Assembly: GCA_033439295.1 (NCBI GenBank)
Contig: JAVTLE010000008.1
Span: 2,542,001 to 2,606,000, forward strand
Direction of reading: 5' to 3'
Origin: Deuterostichococcus epilithicus
Lineage: Eukaryota; Chlorophyta; Trebouxiophyceae; Prasiolales; Stichococcaceae
DNA length: 64,000 nt
Shown here: positions 42,420 to 53,910 of the stretch, piece after piece
Numbering within the stretch: the stretch's first letter is position 1
Layout: each line of letters opens with the position of its first letter
Program-made: the position numbers and the translations under genes
The notes under the pieces: generated by a model
Told to the model about the DNA's origin: nothing
The model's database searches: none
What the model saw: the letters and a program-made list of their open reading frames with translations, nothing else

Positions 42420-45400
42420 ATGGGCAGATTTCTGAGCGGGCACGGCCTGCGGCCCTGGACTGCGGCTTCCCCCGCAGCCCTCGCTGTCGCCGCGCTGTTC
42501 GTCGAGAGGATCGCTCGAGAGGGGCTGGTGCCGCACAAGGATATCTTACCACTAAACGGCCGGGATGCTGCGGGTCTCACGCTCGCCGCGCTGTCGCTGC
42601 TCATTGCTGCTGGAGGCGGCATCGGTAGGTCACGTGCCCGAACATTATCACCGTTTCCCGACTGTTCAGCGCATTCCAGAGGCCTTCTTTGGCGTAGCTC
42701 AGACTTGGTGGTATGGCGCAATCTCTGGTGCCGTCCCATCCAATGCTAAGTGCTCCTGCACGCACAAGCACGCTTTGTTTGCGTGCGTGCATGCCACAGG
42801 TAGTCATCCTGCAGCAAATGCTTGTGCGCCATGCATGGTGGATGGCGTTCACTGATCAGTGACGTCCTACTCCAGCAAGCCATGTCATATGCCCCTTCAA
42901 CAGACGTCCGGATCGTGAGTTTGTGCCAATTCTGACCCGCTGCAGGTGGCGGCGCCCTCCTCGTCCCAGTGCTGATACTCATTCTCGGTGCGTGGCTCGC
43001 ATGCGCAGCAAGGGAAATTTTGCCGCTGATTGACCTCACCAGCCCATACGACGGCAGGCTTGCGTCGGCACGCGTCATACACCAAGCCACACTAGCATGG
43101 ACATGCCCTGCGCGGTGGAATCATCGACAGCAGAACCTTTCCCACGTGGCATTTCTTGAGACATGCCTGCTACTCATGGCTCTTAAACTCGCCGCTCACA
43201 ATGGTACTCGCACCTGCAGGCTTCAGGCCGAACAATGCGGTGGCGCTGTCCAATGTCACGATCGTGGGTGGTGCGCTGGCAAACTTCACATTTAACCTCA
43301 ACCGGCGGCATCCCTCCGGCACGAGGAGCCTCATCGACTGGTAGGTGCAAATCATGAGGTGGTGAACGAGCTCAGCGATTTTTACTGCACGAGCAGATGT
43401 ATGCATCGTATATACTCTATCTGCGCACACAAATGATGAGTCTTGCCAAAGCGGGAACGGAATGGCGATTAACAACACCTTCAAACATGGAACACACATG
43501 ACATGGAACGATTGCGGGTGCAGGGACTTGATCCTTGTCATGGAGCCGAGCACAATACTGGGTGCCCTCGTCGGCTCCTATTTGAACAAGGTGTGTCCTG
43601 CGACATTTGCACTGTAGCAGTGACACCGTCAGCCAGAGCCTGCACACTCTGATGCGAGCTATAGGTTCAGGCTAGGGTCACTCGGTCTATCTGAGCTGTA
43701 CTCAAATGCGGTTCTGCGCTGCTGCTGCCGCTACCACCACGATGCACCAATGGCGACGCCCTCATCGCAACCTGGCTCTTGGTGTCTAGGTGCTGAGGGG
43801 CACACCCAACCCACTGCTCCACGCAGGTGCTGCCGCCGTGGCTGACGACGGTGCTGCTGTCGGCACTACTGGCGCTGCTTTCTTCCAAGCTCATCCACCG
43901 CGGCGTGCTCACCTACCGTTCGGAATCGAAGGCAATGGCGCTGGCGGCGCATGAAGCCGCAGAACTGAATGCTGCGCTGGAGGCGCCGCTATTGCTCGAA
44001 GGTGAGCCGACAGACTGGACCTCACACCCCAACGGAGCAGCTTTCCTAGAGCGATTTCACTCTCCACGTACATGCTTGGTGATGATTGGCATCTGCACGC
44101 AGCAGTGACCTTACTGTTGAACCTTGCGGACGACGTCGAGTGCAGCATCACGGTCCGTCAAACGGAGCTGACAGTAGTGCGCGATCCTCCTTGGCATTCG
44201 AAACGGACTGCGACATATCCATGACCGGCATCTTTGCAACCTGTGCTGCCCTGCCCACCCTGCACAGCAGCCCAGCTACCCTAGCCAGCGCCGGCTTCAG
44301 TCAATCAGCCCAGAACCCGCGTGCTCCGTATTCCTGCAAACCCCTCTGCAGTGCCCTGTCATGCAGATGCGGGTGACGGCCCGCTGCGCACCCCCTCGAC
44401 TGGGTCACTGCGCAACAGCAGCGTCGACACCACCCCGGCCCGTCGGCGCGCCTTCCGGCGCCTGGTCAGCAGTGCCTCTGCGTCCGAGGACACAAGTTTC
44501 TTCGAGAGCCCCGACCGTGGGGAGGGCACCAATGACAGAGGTGGGCTGCCCTGGAATCGAAGACCGTTGCAAGCAGACAACGAGATGCAACGCTCGGGTC
44601 TTGTGTACACAGCCTCCAGCCATTCGTGCTCTTGTCGACAGGTGCTGGCGCGTTCCCCAAGGCGGCGTCCGCGATGTCGCGGCCGGGGCAAGCAGCCCGC
44701 CGTCAGTCAGCCGCAGCCAGTCCCTCCGCTCTTGAGGTCTGTGTGGATGGCCAGTCTTTCTTTCAGGACTTAGCGTTTGTCTGGCGGCGCAGTCCAGCAG
44801 ACAAGTGTTGCGTGGCCGTGTCACATCCATGCCTCACGTTGTGCAGCCATGTGCGTGTGCAGCCATGTGTCGTGGGTGCACGCACATGCGCCAGTGACAA
44901 GAGGGAAGTAGGGACACCCATCCACCTCGACCTGAAGCGCATCAGGCATGCCTGCTCTGCCGAACGTCACAGCGCTTTCCCCGAGCTGCTCGCAGCAGAG
45001 AGAGGCGCAGCGCTCGCAGCTCGAGAGGGTGCTGGAACGGGAGGGGCGGCAGATTCCATGGGAACACATCACGCTGCTCGTCTTCCTGACGATAGGTGTG
45101 CCATTGCGGCGGGCGGCTGGATCTCAATAACGCTCAATCAGGACTTGAGTGCTTGGCGACCTGTGGTCGCCATGCAGCCGTCACGAGTTGTCCTGGCAGA
45201 GTGCAGCAGATGGCTAGGTGTGGCAGCCGGCAGCAGCGCTGCTCGTTTGCGTGCAGCGACGTCTCCCCACCACCAGAAAATTCGGGTTGCAGCACGAGCT
45301 CAAGCGCATTGGCCTGGCTACTCGCGGTCAGCACCCCATTTGGCTGCCATGCAGCCGTGATCGCAGCGGATACGCTGAAGGGCAGCGTGCGCTGCGGCAG

Positions 45401-47104
45401 CGCGCTGTACTGGGTCATCAGCGCCAGCCTCGTTCCGCTCATCCTCGTGGTGTCCATCGCCGTTGCGATGTGGCTGGTGTGGAAGAATAACATCAAGAGC
45501 ACGGCCGGCTACGAGCTGCCTGACGGCGAGGTGATGCGTGCGCACCTGACCTCGGCTCAGCAGTGTTTGTGTTGTTCAAGCAATGCCTCTCCACCTTTGC
45601 AGGCACACTGTGCTGATGTGAAGGATGCCCTGGCCGGAGCGCCTGCTAGGCTGATGAACACAGCACGATTTGCAAGAGCTGATCGATGGGGTCAAGCTCG
45701 CTCAGGGCCTCACGAAATGCCCAGTTTATTTGCCTGCAGGTGGCGTGGACACCGCGAAACACTGTGCTCTACCCTGCCATTTGCAGCCTGGCGGGCCTGG
45801 TCGCCGGCATGTTCGGCGTTGGCGGCGGCATTGTCAAGGCAAGTTGCGACACTCCCCAAAGACATCGTGACTATGAATTGAGATATCAATATATATCATT
45901 ATGTGTCTGGCGAACACGTTGCGTCAGCGCACAGTCTCTCGCTGGCCAGCTTGTCGCTGGCCAGCTTACGAAGGCTTTGGCTGGCAGCGATGTGTTCAAC
46001 TTTCTTACCTGTGTCCATCTGCAATGTGGCGAAGAATAAGCACTGTCTCTGCTCGACAGGGGCCGCTCATGCTGGAAATGGGGGTGCTGCCTGACGTGGC
46101 AGCGGCAACCAGCGCCACCATGATCATGTGAGGACACCTGCTATTAGGGCTCTATCAGCCGGTGTTTCTGTCGAGAGATTATCAATGAAATCTGCTTGAG
46201 AACATGCCTCGCTTGCAGAATTTCAAGACAGCTCCAAACGAACCAGAACCCCTTCTGGTGCACCTTCCTGCAGGTTCACAGCCGCATCGGCCTCCGCCGT
46301 CTACATCAGTTTCGGCACAGTCAAGTAGGATTTGCGCCCCTCAGACACCACCTTGACCGTTTTGCTGCAGTGCGATCACCCTCAGTGATGTGCAACGCTG
46401 CTCATCGGCTGCATTAAAGTTGCAATCCCACGTAGTGCTGACACATCAAGTCACTCAAGTGCTCCCGTGCGTCTGGTGGCGCCAGGTATGACTATGGGCT
46501 CGTGCTGTTCGTGCTGGGCTTTGCCGCAACGCTGGGCGGGCAGCTGGGCGCCCACTGGCTGATGATGCGGCTGCAGCGGCGCTCGGTGGTCGTCTTTTTC
46601 ATGGCAGCGCTGCTGTGAGTAACGTCGTATCATGCTGTCTACGGCTGGCATCGTGTCAATGGTTTGCATTGAAGAGCATCTTGGAAAACTGGGCGACACC
46701 TGCTGTCCTCTCAAGTGCCTTTCCTACAGCACACAGCGAGGCGATACACTCGTGCGAAATGGAAGCGCCGCGGCGACCAGGGTTCATGCAGTGTGGTTAA
46801 TGCGTGCCGCACAGGTCGCTGGCCACGGTCGTAATGACCTCGGAGGCGGCAGTGCGCACAGTGCAGGTCCGCAAGCGAGCTTGCGCCTATGCTGCGTCTC
46901 TTCTCAACGAGACACAACAATTTGGTGTGCAGGAGTGGCACCAGCCGAGCGCGTAACAGATAGTTGCCCGGTAATGTTCGTGATCAGTGAATCGACCTCA
47001 CATGCATGTGCACCTGCCACATATTAACGCGTAGGTATGCGCTGCAGGCGGCCAAGCACCACGATCTGTGGGACTGGCGCAACATCTGCTCAGCGTCGAC
47101 CTGA
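42420..47104 (+). CDS. TauE/SafE-family (TSUP) anion transporter, copy 1
   Basis: This is a multi-pass membrane permease of about 540 residues. The family moves sulfite, sulfonates or related anions. Exons: 42420-42624, 42946-42987, 43220-43340, 43524-43590, 43827-44001, 44367-44540, 44642-44736, 44996-45095, 45355-45530, 45740-45838, 46060-46127, 46274-46324, 46486-46615, about 46815-46866 and about 47035-47104. Family hallmarks are the glycine motif AAGGGIG/GGALLVPVLILILG near the N-terminus and its repeat GLVAGMFGVGGGIVK/GPLMLEMGVLPDVAAATSA in the second half. VALSNVTIVGGALANF and MEPSTILGALVGSYLNK are further helices. A hydrophilic loop (44367-45050) divides the halves. The intron after 45838 has a GC donor. 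The last join is not phase-perfect. TGTAA at 47438 may end the transcript. Confidence 0.87.
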
Positions 47105-47873
47105 CCGGCGCACAGCATAGCAACATGTACTCCGCTCGCACGAGGTGTGGAGCTTGGAACTTGTATCACAGAGGCAGCGGCCTGCTATCGGTGAACGGCC
47201 TCAGCAGTGGACGTTGGCCGTCGCCGGCTTCAGAGACTGAAAGCGGCCGTCCGGCATGGGAGGGACCTCAGCAGCGGCGGCGGCGGCGACTGCGGGGGCG
47301 GCTGCGGCGGCTGAGTTGTAGTCTTTGCCCACGCCGCCGCCAGCACGTCTTCCTCCATAACTTTATCAAGCCTTCATCGCTAGCGGCAGGCGAAGCGTGG
47401 GCACGTGCTGGCTTTCGGCCACCATGAGCCCTGCTGCTGTAAACCAGCCCTGTAGCGCATGTCACTCCAATGAGCACAAGGGGTTTTCTGTCTTCCATGG
47501 CAGCCAAACCCAGCTTGATTGAACTCCGAGTGAAATCGCGAGCGATTTGCTGCTGCCAGTGGGCGCTAACACAGCATCCGCGTGCCAATCGACTTGAGCA
47601 TCACTGTGTAGGTTTACAATACGAGTAACTTCGACAACTGCAATCAGCATCCGACCTGATTGAGCAGCAAAAATCTTTCGTCCTGATAGCTGTATCTGCT
47701 GGCGTCGGGGTTCACCCCGGGGCACCTAGTAAACCCCGCTCCGACCTGGCCTTGCCTCGTCGCTCAGCAAACGCAAGCAGTGCCGCTAACCACAGGCTGA
47801 GACCGCCCTTTGGACAACCTTGAGGACCCAGCCTACCTCACTTGCCGGAAGCGTACACAAAACATCGCCCACG
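47105..47873. other. spacer between the tandem TSUP genes
   Basis: It contains the TGTAA candidate of copy 1 (47438-47442), a CGG-rich stretch near 47270-47320 and presumably the promoter of copy 2. I see no coding exon. Confidence 0.45.
47438..47442 (+). terminator. TGTAA polyadenylation signal candidate of TSUP copy 1
   Basis: It lies 334 bases past the stop, a distance similar to that seen for the EF-hand (351) and HSP90 (about 350) genes. Confidence 0.35.
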
Positions 47874-50800
47874 ATGCGGCACCTCATGGAGGGCAACCCC
47901 GCGGCAGGCATGCTTGTTGGGGCGCTGCTGCTGGGGGTGTCGCAGCGGTACCTGGGCGTCAGCACGCACAAGAACCTGCTACCACCCAACGGCAGGGACC
48001 TAGGGGGCCTGCTGCTCGCCGCCGGGAGCCTGTTTGTGGCGGCCGGCGGCGGCATCGGGTGCGCAAATGCTGCGGGCAAGCTCAGGATTCTGTGCTTGAT
48101 GTTGCAGCGGAAATCGCACATGTACCAATTCTCGTGCGTGCTGCGTTTGACAGCTCAAAGGGACCTGCTCTTCAGAAGCCGCATACCATTGACTGTAAGC
48201 GGCTCAAATGTTGCCCTGAAAAATCTCACGCACTGACACCCGCAGGGGAGGAGCTCTGCTGGTGCCGATACTGCTCATCGTCATGAGTGCGTTCAGCGCC
48301 CCCCCCTCCCCGTTCTGTAGTAAAGCAAAGCAGGATGCTGCAGGGTGTTCAGGGCAGCCGCACGGGCCGCTGTAGCATACCCTGCTGACTCAACCTGCTG
48401 TCCTATATGCAGACTTCCAGCCAAACAATGCTGTTGCCCTCAGCAACGTGACAATTGTGGGAGGTGCGGTTTGCTCCCTGCAGCACTTGATGGATCCTTC
48501 GAATTCTCAGAAGAACAGGGTCTCTGTACACTGTCATCATGATTCCAAGGAATCTCTGATTCAGCTGCGCAGGGGCAATAGCAAACTTCCTGTACAATGT
48601 GCGAAGGCGTCACCCCTCTGGCGACAAGGCCCTTGTGGACTGGTGAGCATGACACATGTCCTGGTAATCATCAGTCAAGCGCTGCGCTGTCGCCACAACT
48701 GCTCATGCATGGTGGTGCTCGAGCCGGGGCATGTGTTATCTCCAATTCTCTGGCCAAAGTTGCCTTGCGATTTTCCAGCGCCTGACAAAATGCTCACGGT
48801 GAGCATCGCAGGGACCTAATACTGGTGCGTCAAAGGACAGTCAACAAATGCCCCTGTTTCCGTTTGCGTGCAGCGTCGAGGCCTGTGAATGACTGCATGG
48901 GGTTGCCTCGAGAGCGGTTTCCGTGCCTGTGGTGCTGCCACGTCAGAACCGCAACCAGCTTGTGAAGTCCGGGACATCAGTGGCATGGCTGCTAACCAGG
49001 TGATGGAGCCTACCACCATCCTCGGAGCACTGGCGGGCAGCTACGCAAATAAGGCGAGCTGCCCTGTCGTGTCCGCCTGGCACAGGCGCCACCGGCTGCC
49101 GGGTTTGTTCCGTCGTGCACGGTTCAGGCCCGGCTGCTGTGCGTCCCAGCCGCCAAATGGGTCGGATGGGTCAGCGGCGCCATGGCACCGCCCTCCTGGC
49201 ATCTTTCGTGATTCTGCCCAGGCTGATGTGCCAAGCGACTTATTGTTCGATTGATGTTCGAGCCTCAAGGCGACTGGCTTTTGCGGCTGACTTCTGCACT
49301 TCCAATCGCGCTGCGCAGCTGCTGCCGGCATGGACGACGACGGTGCTGCTGGCGCTGCTGCTGCTGTTCCTGTCGTCAAAGCTAATCGTCCGGGGCGTGC
49401 ACACCTACCGTGCGGAGACCGCGGAACTCAAGGAGGAGGCGTCGCACGGGGACGCGGGGGATGCAGGAAGCGCCAATGACGGCCCCGACGAACCGCCGCC
49501 GAGTGGGTCCATTTGCCTCGACACCGCTGCTGACCGGCGGGACCGGGGCAAAGCTGCGCGAGGGGGGCGGGATTGCGCTGGCGTCCTCCAGCGCACCTGT
49601 GCTGTTGCCTGGGTGCCGCGGCGCGGGTCGGGGCGGCCCTGTGCCGGCATGGCGCATGAGACCGGGCACAGCCCATGTGTTTGAGGCGTCCGAGTGCTCC
49701 TGCATGCGCGGCGCTGGACGCGAAAGCGCACCCCTTGCAGCTGGACCACGCGGCAGCATTCGGAACAACAAAACGAGTCTACAGGCCAGACGTCCAACCA
49801 CACCTTGAGCCGCCGTTGCCTGTCGCGCAGGCGCGCTGACGGAAGCAAAGCGGACCTCGCTAAAGCTGGGCCGCATCGCGTCCTTTGCCAGCGCCTCGGA
49901 GCACACTACGCTCTTCGAGACGCTGCACGACCGTGTGGCACAGCTGGCAGGTGCGGCAAACACTGTTCTGGCTCATTGCTGTCAGGTATGTCGGAGGATG
50001 TGAGATGTGTAGCAGCGGCAGATGTGCGCCGTCCAGAGGTCGCCTCAGCGGCCGCGCTGGTGGACTCGGATGCACAGGCGCCGCAGGATCCGATGTTGAC
50101 GTGCTTACTTGCGCGGACTTGCTCAAGGGTGACAGGCCAAAGCACGGTTGCCGTTTCAGTTGTGCCGCCTTATTCTGCTGCAGCCCCGAGAAAAGTGGGA
50201 GAAGTGAAACCGTAATTGGTTGCGGGCACACTGTGACACAGTGCCGCCCTCCTGACGCACGTCAAACTGGTGCAACCGCAGACACCGTGGTGGAGACAGC
50301 AGCCGAGCTGGCACAGCCGCTGCTGGGGCGCACCACTGGCAATGGGCATGGCAGCAGTGACGGTGTTGGCGCAGCGGCGGACGCTGCACAGCCGCACCTC
50401 GATGCCGAGCAGCAGGTACGAAGTCTGCACTCTCGTTATTTCATCAAGAGACACACTGTGGAAAAGAGGAGGGAATGGAACGCTGCACTACTGCGCCAGA
50501 AGCGGCGACTCCACTGCCAGGCAGCAGCTCAGTATATGAACATCAGAAAGTGTTGGGGAGCTGAAAGGCACTGGTTGCGGCGCTGGGACCTGGTGCATGC
50601 AAACCAGCCAGCCTGTCAGCCTGTCAGCATTCCTCTTGTGTGTGTGGGAGTCCAGAGTCTATGAATGAGCGGTTCTCGCGGAACCTCCAGGGCAGTTCTG
50701 GCATAATCCATTGACACACGGGCCTGCAAACGATGCATGATGCACTCGTGCCGTCACATGGCAGGAAAAGCTGGATGCGATTCTCAGGGCGGAGGGCCGT

Positions 50801-53062
50801 CAGCTGCCGTGGCAACATCTCACCACGCTCGGCCTGCTGACCCTGGGTTAGTTTGCGCCGCCCAGGGTGCTCATGGATCTAACGCCTGCGGCACATGTGC
50901 CTGCCGGTGCTGTGCGTTTAGGTTTTTCTGCCTGCTTGATCTGCTGCAGGCATTGCCAGTGCCCCGCTTCTGCTGCGCTCGCTCGGCGACTTGCTGCACA
51001 TTGTCGCCGACTGCCACCGAGACCTTTGTGTCATGAAGGACGCTTCATGCACATGCGCTGGGGGTCGTATGCTGCTGCCAGACTGACCGTGCCTCCTGTG
51101 CCCTGCGCCGCAGCCGTCATTGCAAGCGACACTGGAAAGCAGTACGTGGCCTGCGGCGGACCGGCGTACTGGGGCATCGCGCTAGCCCTGGTGCCGCTCA
51201 CGGCTGCGGTGTCAGCTACAGCGGCTGTGTGGCTCACGCGCAAGTACACGCTCAAGATGGCAGCCGGGCGGCAGCTGCCCAAGGGCGAGGTGCGGTTGAT
51301 CGAGGCGTTGGTTTTGGTCAAAGGTACATGAGGAGTGCGAATGGACTTGTTGTGCAGTGATTGAGGAATGCCGCCAAGAGCTGCCATGCAGCCTTGGCAG
51401 GGTGCACAAGGGTGTAGGTGCCAGATGGCCGGCCCGCTGCTTTCGCTGCTGCTTTTGGGCGTAGATGCCATCATTCGTCGCCGCCCTGCCTTGGCTGGCG
51501 CGGCCTGCGGTGCTATTGGCGCGCGAGGCTGCTGAGGCGGGCGTCCTTGCTGACTCGTCACCCAGGTGGCGTGGACGAAGCGCAACACGATCGTGTACCC
51601 GGCGGTGTGCAGCATCGCTGGCCTCGTGGCCGGCATGTTTGGCGTTGGTGGCGGCATTGTCAAGGTGCGGCCTCCGCCGCCCAGCCCTGCATGCCGTGAT
51701 TGCGAGCACACGAGTCGAGATGCAAACTTCTGGCCTCGCTGAAATGCAGAGCATCCTGCTGCGTGCCCAGTGCCTGTTCGTCCTGGAGCGGCTGCAGGCC
51801 AGGCAGCAGGAATGCAGGCTGATGCGCCCTCGCCACGATGCGACGCCAGGACAGCATCAGCGCATATGCCCGGGGCTGAATGTCGGGCCTGTGGCTGCTC
51901 TCATGGCCTCGGTCGCAGGCTCATGGCACCCTGCTCAGCACTGTTGCCGGTGCCCTGCCGCAGGGGCCGCTCATGCTGGAAATGGGTGTGCTCCCCGATG
52001 TCGCCGCAGCCACCAGCGCAACTATGATCATGTGAGGCTCAGACCTCTCGTGAAGCATATGCAATGCTCTCCCGTCTGCATTCTGAGACAGTGCCAATTG
52101 CACATGCGCCACTGCCTGAAAGCTGAGGCTGGCGCGAGCGATGCTCTACATCGGTCGCGAGTGCGCGACAAAGCTCCGGTGCGATGTGACATGCACAGGT
52201 TCACGGCCGCATCTGCCTCGGCCGTCTACGTTGGCTTTGGCACCGTCAAGTGGGTGGCTCCTGCACAGTCTGCGCTCACATGCACTTGCCATGTTCAGTC
52301 AAGGCCGGTCGCCCTGGTTGCGAACAGCCAGGCTGGCCCTTGCCATGCACATGGCATATGGATGGTGTTGGCATATGGATTCTGAGGAGGTAGTGACACG
52401 GAGGCATCATGGCCCTGGCGCCTTGCGATGTCAGCAACCTCAGAATTCTGAGCTGACATGGCGCCCTGGTTGTGCCCAGGGCAGACTACGGCACCGCGCT
52501 GTTCATCATCGGGCTGACGGTGACCTTTGCCGGCCAGTGGGCCGCCCACTTCCTCATGCAGCGGCTGCACCGCCGCTCGGTCGTCATCTTCAGCATGGCT
52601 GCGCTTATGTGCGCATTGCCCTGTCGCCTCTGTATCTGCCCCTTGCCCCTTCCCTTGCCAGCAGCAGGGCAATTCGCCTGTTTCATCGTAGGAATGCGCA
52701 CAGCCATCTGCTTTGGCCTCACACTGAGTATTTGTGGCGGTTGCGCCTGCATTACTGCAGTGGCAAACGCCACCTTGTGTGTGCCGCAAAACATGTGTTC
52801 AAACCTGCACTGGAGGCAGCGGTGCGGTCTGGCAGCGCGTGCAATGGCTGCAACGATGCACCGTCCCGCTTCCAGGTGGCCGGCATGCATTCCGATTATG
52901 CGGTCCACTTTCGATTTCACGTGAGGTGACCTCCTACTCAGAAACGTGTGCCTGTGTCTTTACAGGAGCCTGGCGGCGGTCGTAATGACTGTGGAAAGTA
53001 TCTTCCGTACCATAACGGCGGTGCGGCACCATCAGCTGGCCGGTTGGGGGAGCATCTGTTGA
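47874..53062 (+). CDS. TauE/SafE-family (TSUP) anion transporter, copy 2
   Basis: This is the tandem paralogue of copy 1, with the same 15-exon plan and about 520 residues. Exons: 47874-48058, 48246-48286, 48413-48463, 48573-48642, about 48981-49053, 49319-49502, 49831-49950, 50282-50415, 50765-50846, 51114-51289, 51566-51664, 51964-52031, 52199-52249, 52480-52608 and 52966-53062. The start is MRHLMEGNPAAGMLVGALLL. Conserved blocks are FVAAGGGIGGGALLVPILLI, NNAVALSNVTIVGGAIANF, MEPTTILGALAGSYANK, GLVAGMFGVGGGIVK and GPLMLEMGVLPDVAAATSA. The last two are identical between copies, while the central hydrophilic loop has diverged strongly. The intron after 49053 uses GC where copy 1 uses GT. Exon 5's left edge is uncertain. 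Confidence 0.87.
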
Positions 53063-53910
53063 GGCGGCAACAGAATGCCCGCAAGTTCCAGCGGCGCCAG
53101 TCATGGGTGCCGCGGGAGAGGGCGGCAAAGAGAGGGTGTGGAGCTGTGGGCCAGGGTGTATCATGTTCAATGGGCGCAGACTGACATCCAGCAGTGACCA
53201 TTCGCAAATGCGTCAGCACTGTTGCAGGTCTTGTACTGATGTGAAAGGCGGCAGTGATTGAGAGACTGGCAACCGCTGGCCGGGATTGCAGCTAGTGCGT
53301 TTTGTGCAGAACATAACGCTTTGGTACTGCCTTTCGCTGCGAGCAGGTGCTAGGACCAGGCTTTGATGTGCTTCCGGTGCAGCAAGGAGAGCAACAGGGC
53401 GTGAGTCGCACTTTGTTGGGTTTTAGGCTCGTTCTGGCTTCCAGTCAAATGCTTTCCTGTATTGTCGGAGGAGCCAGCGTGAGTCGCAATGTTCGTTTTT
53501 ACTCTACCCGCTGGTACGGCAAGCGACGACCTAGGTACTTCACCTACGAGTAGACCACACGCCACCAGTGGAATACAGTCCACGGTCTGCAACCAACACA
53601 TCAGCGACATGCAGCGGGCAACAGCGGCAGCAGTGGGTGTTGAAGAGTCACAGCGCATACCCATCCAACACTTGGAGAATGAGTCGAATGTTCTGTACTT
53701 GGGAACGACACTTTCCAAGTTGTCGGCAGAAGCATTGCGATCATCTGCCCAGCGGCTTTTCAATCATGCATGGCGCTTTGCCATGGCCAGCAACCTGACG
53801 CCAGCGGCCTTTGAATTAGTCGTATATCAGATAGGCGTGTGCGCTGGCAGCCGCTTCATCAGGTAGTCTCATCACACAGATTCCTGCGATGCATCATAGG
53901 TATGTTGTGT
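53063..53910. other. convergent intergenic region; no secure gene
   Basis: The plus-strand TSUP gene and the minus-strand gene to the right end toward each other here. A plus-strand frame at 53489-53866 (VLYLGTTLSKLSAEALRSSA) is not implausible but has no supporting signals. Confidence 0.35.
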
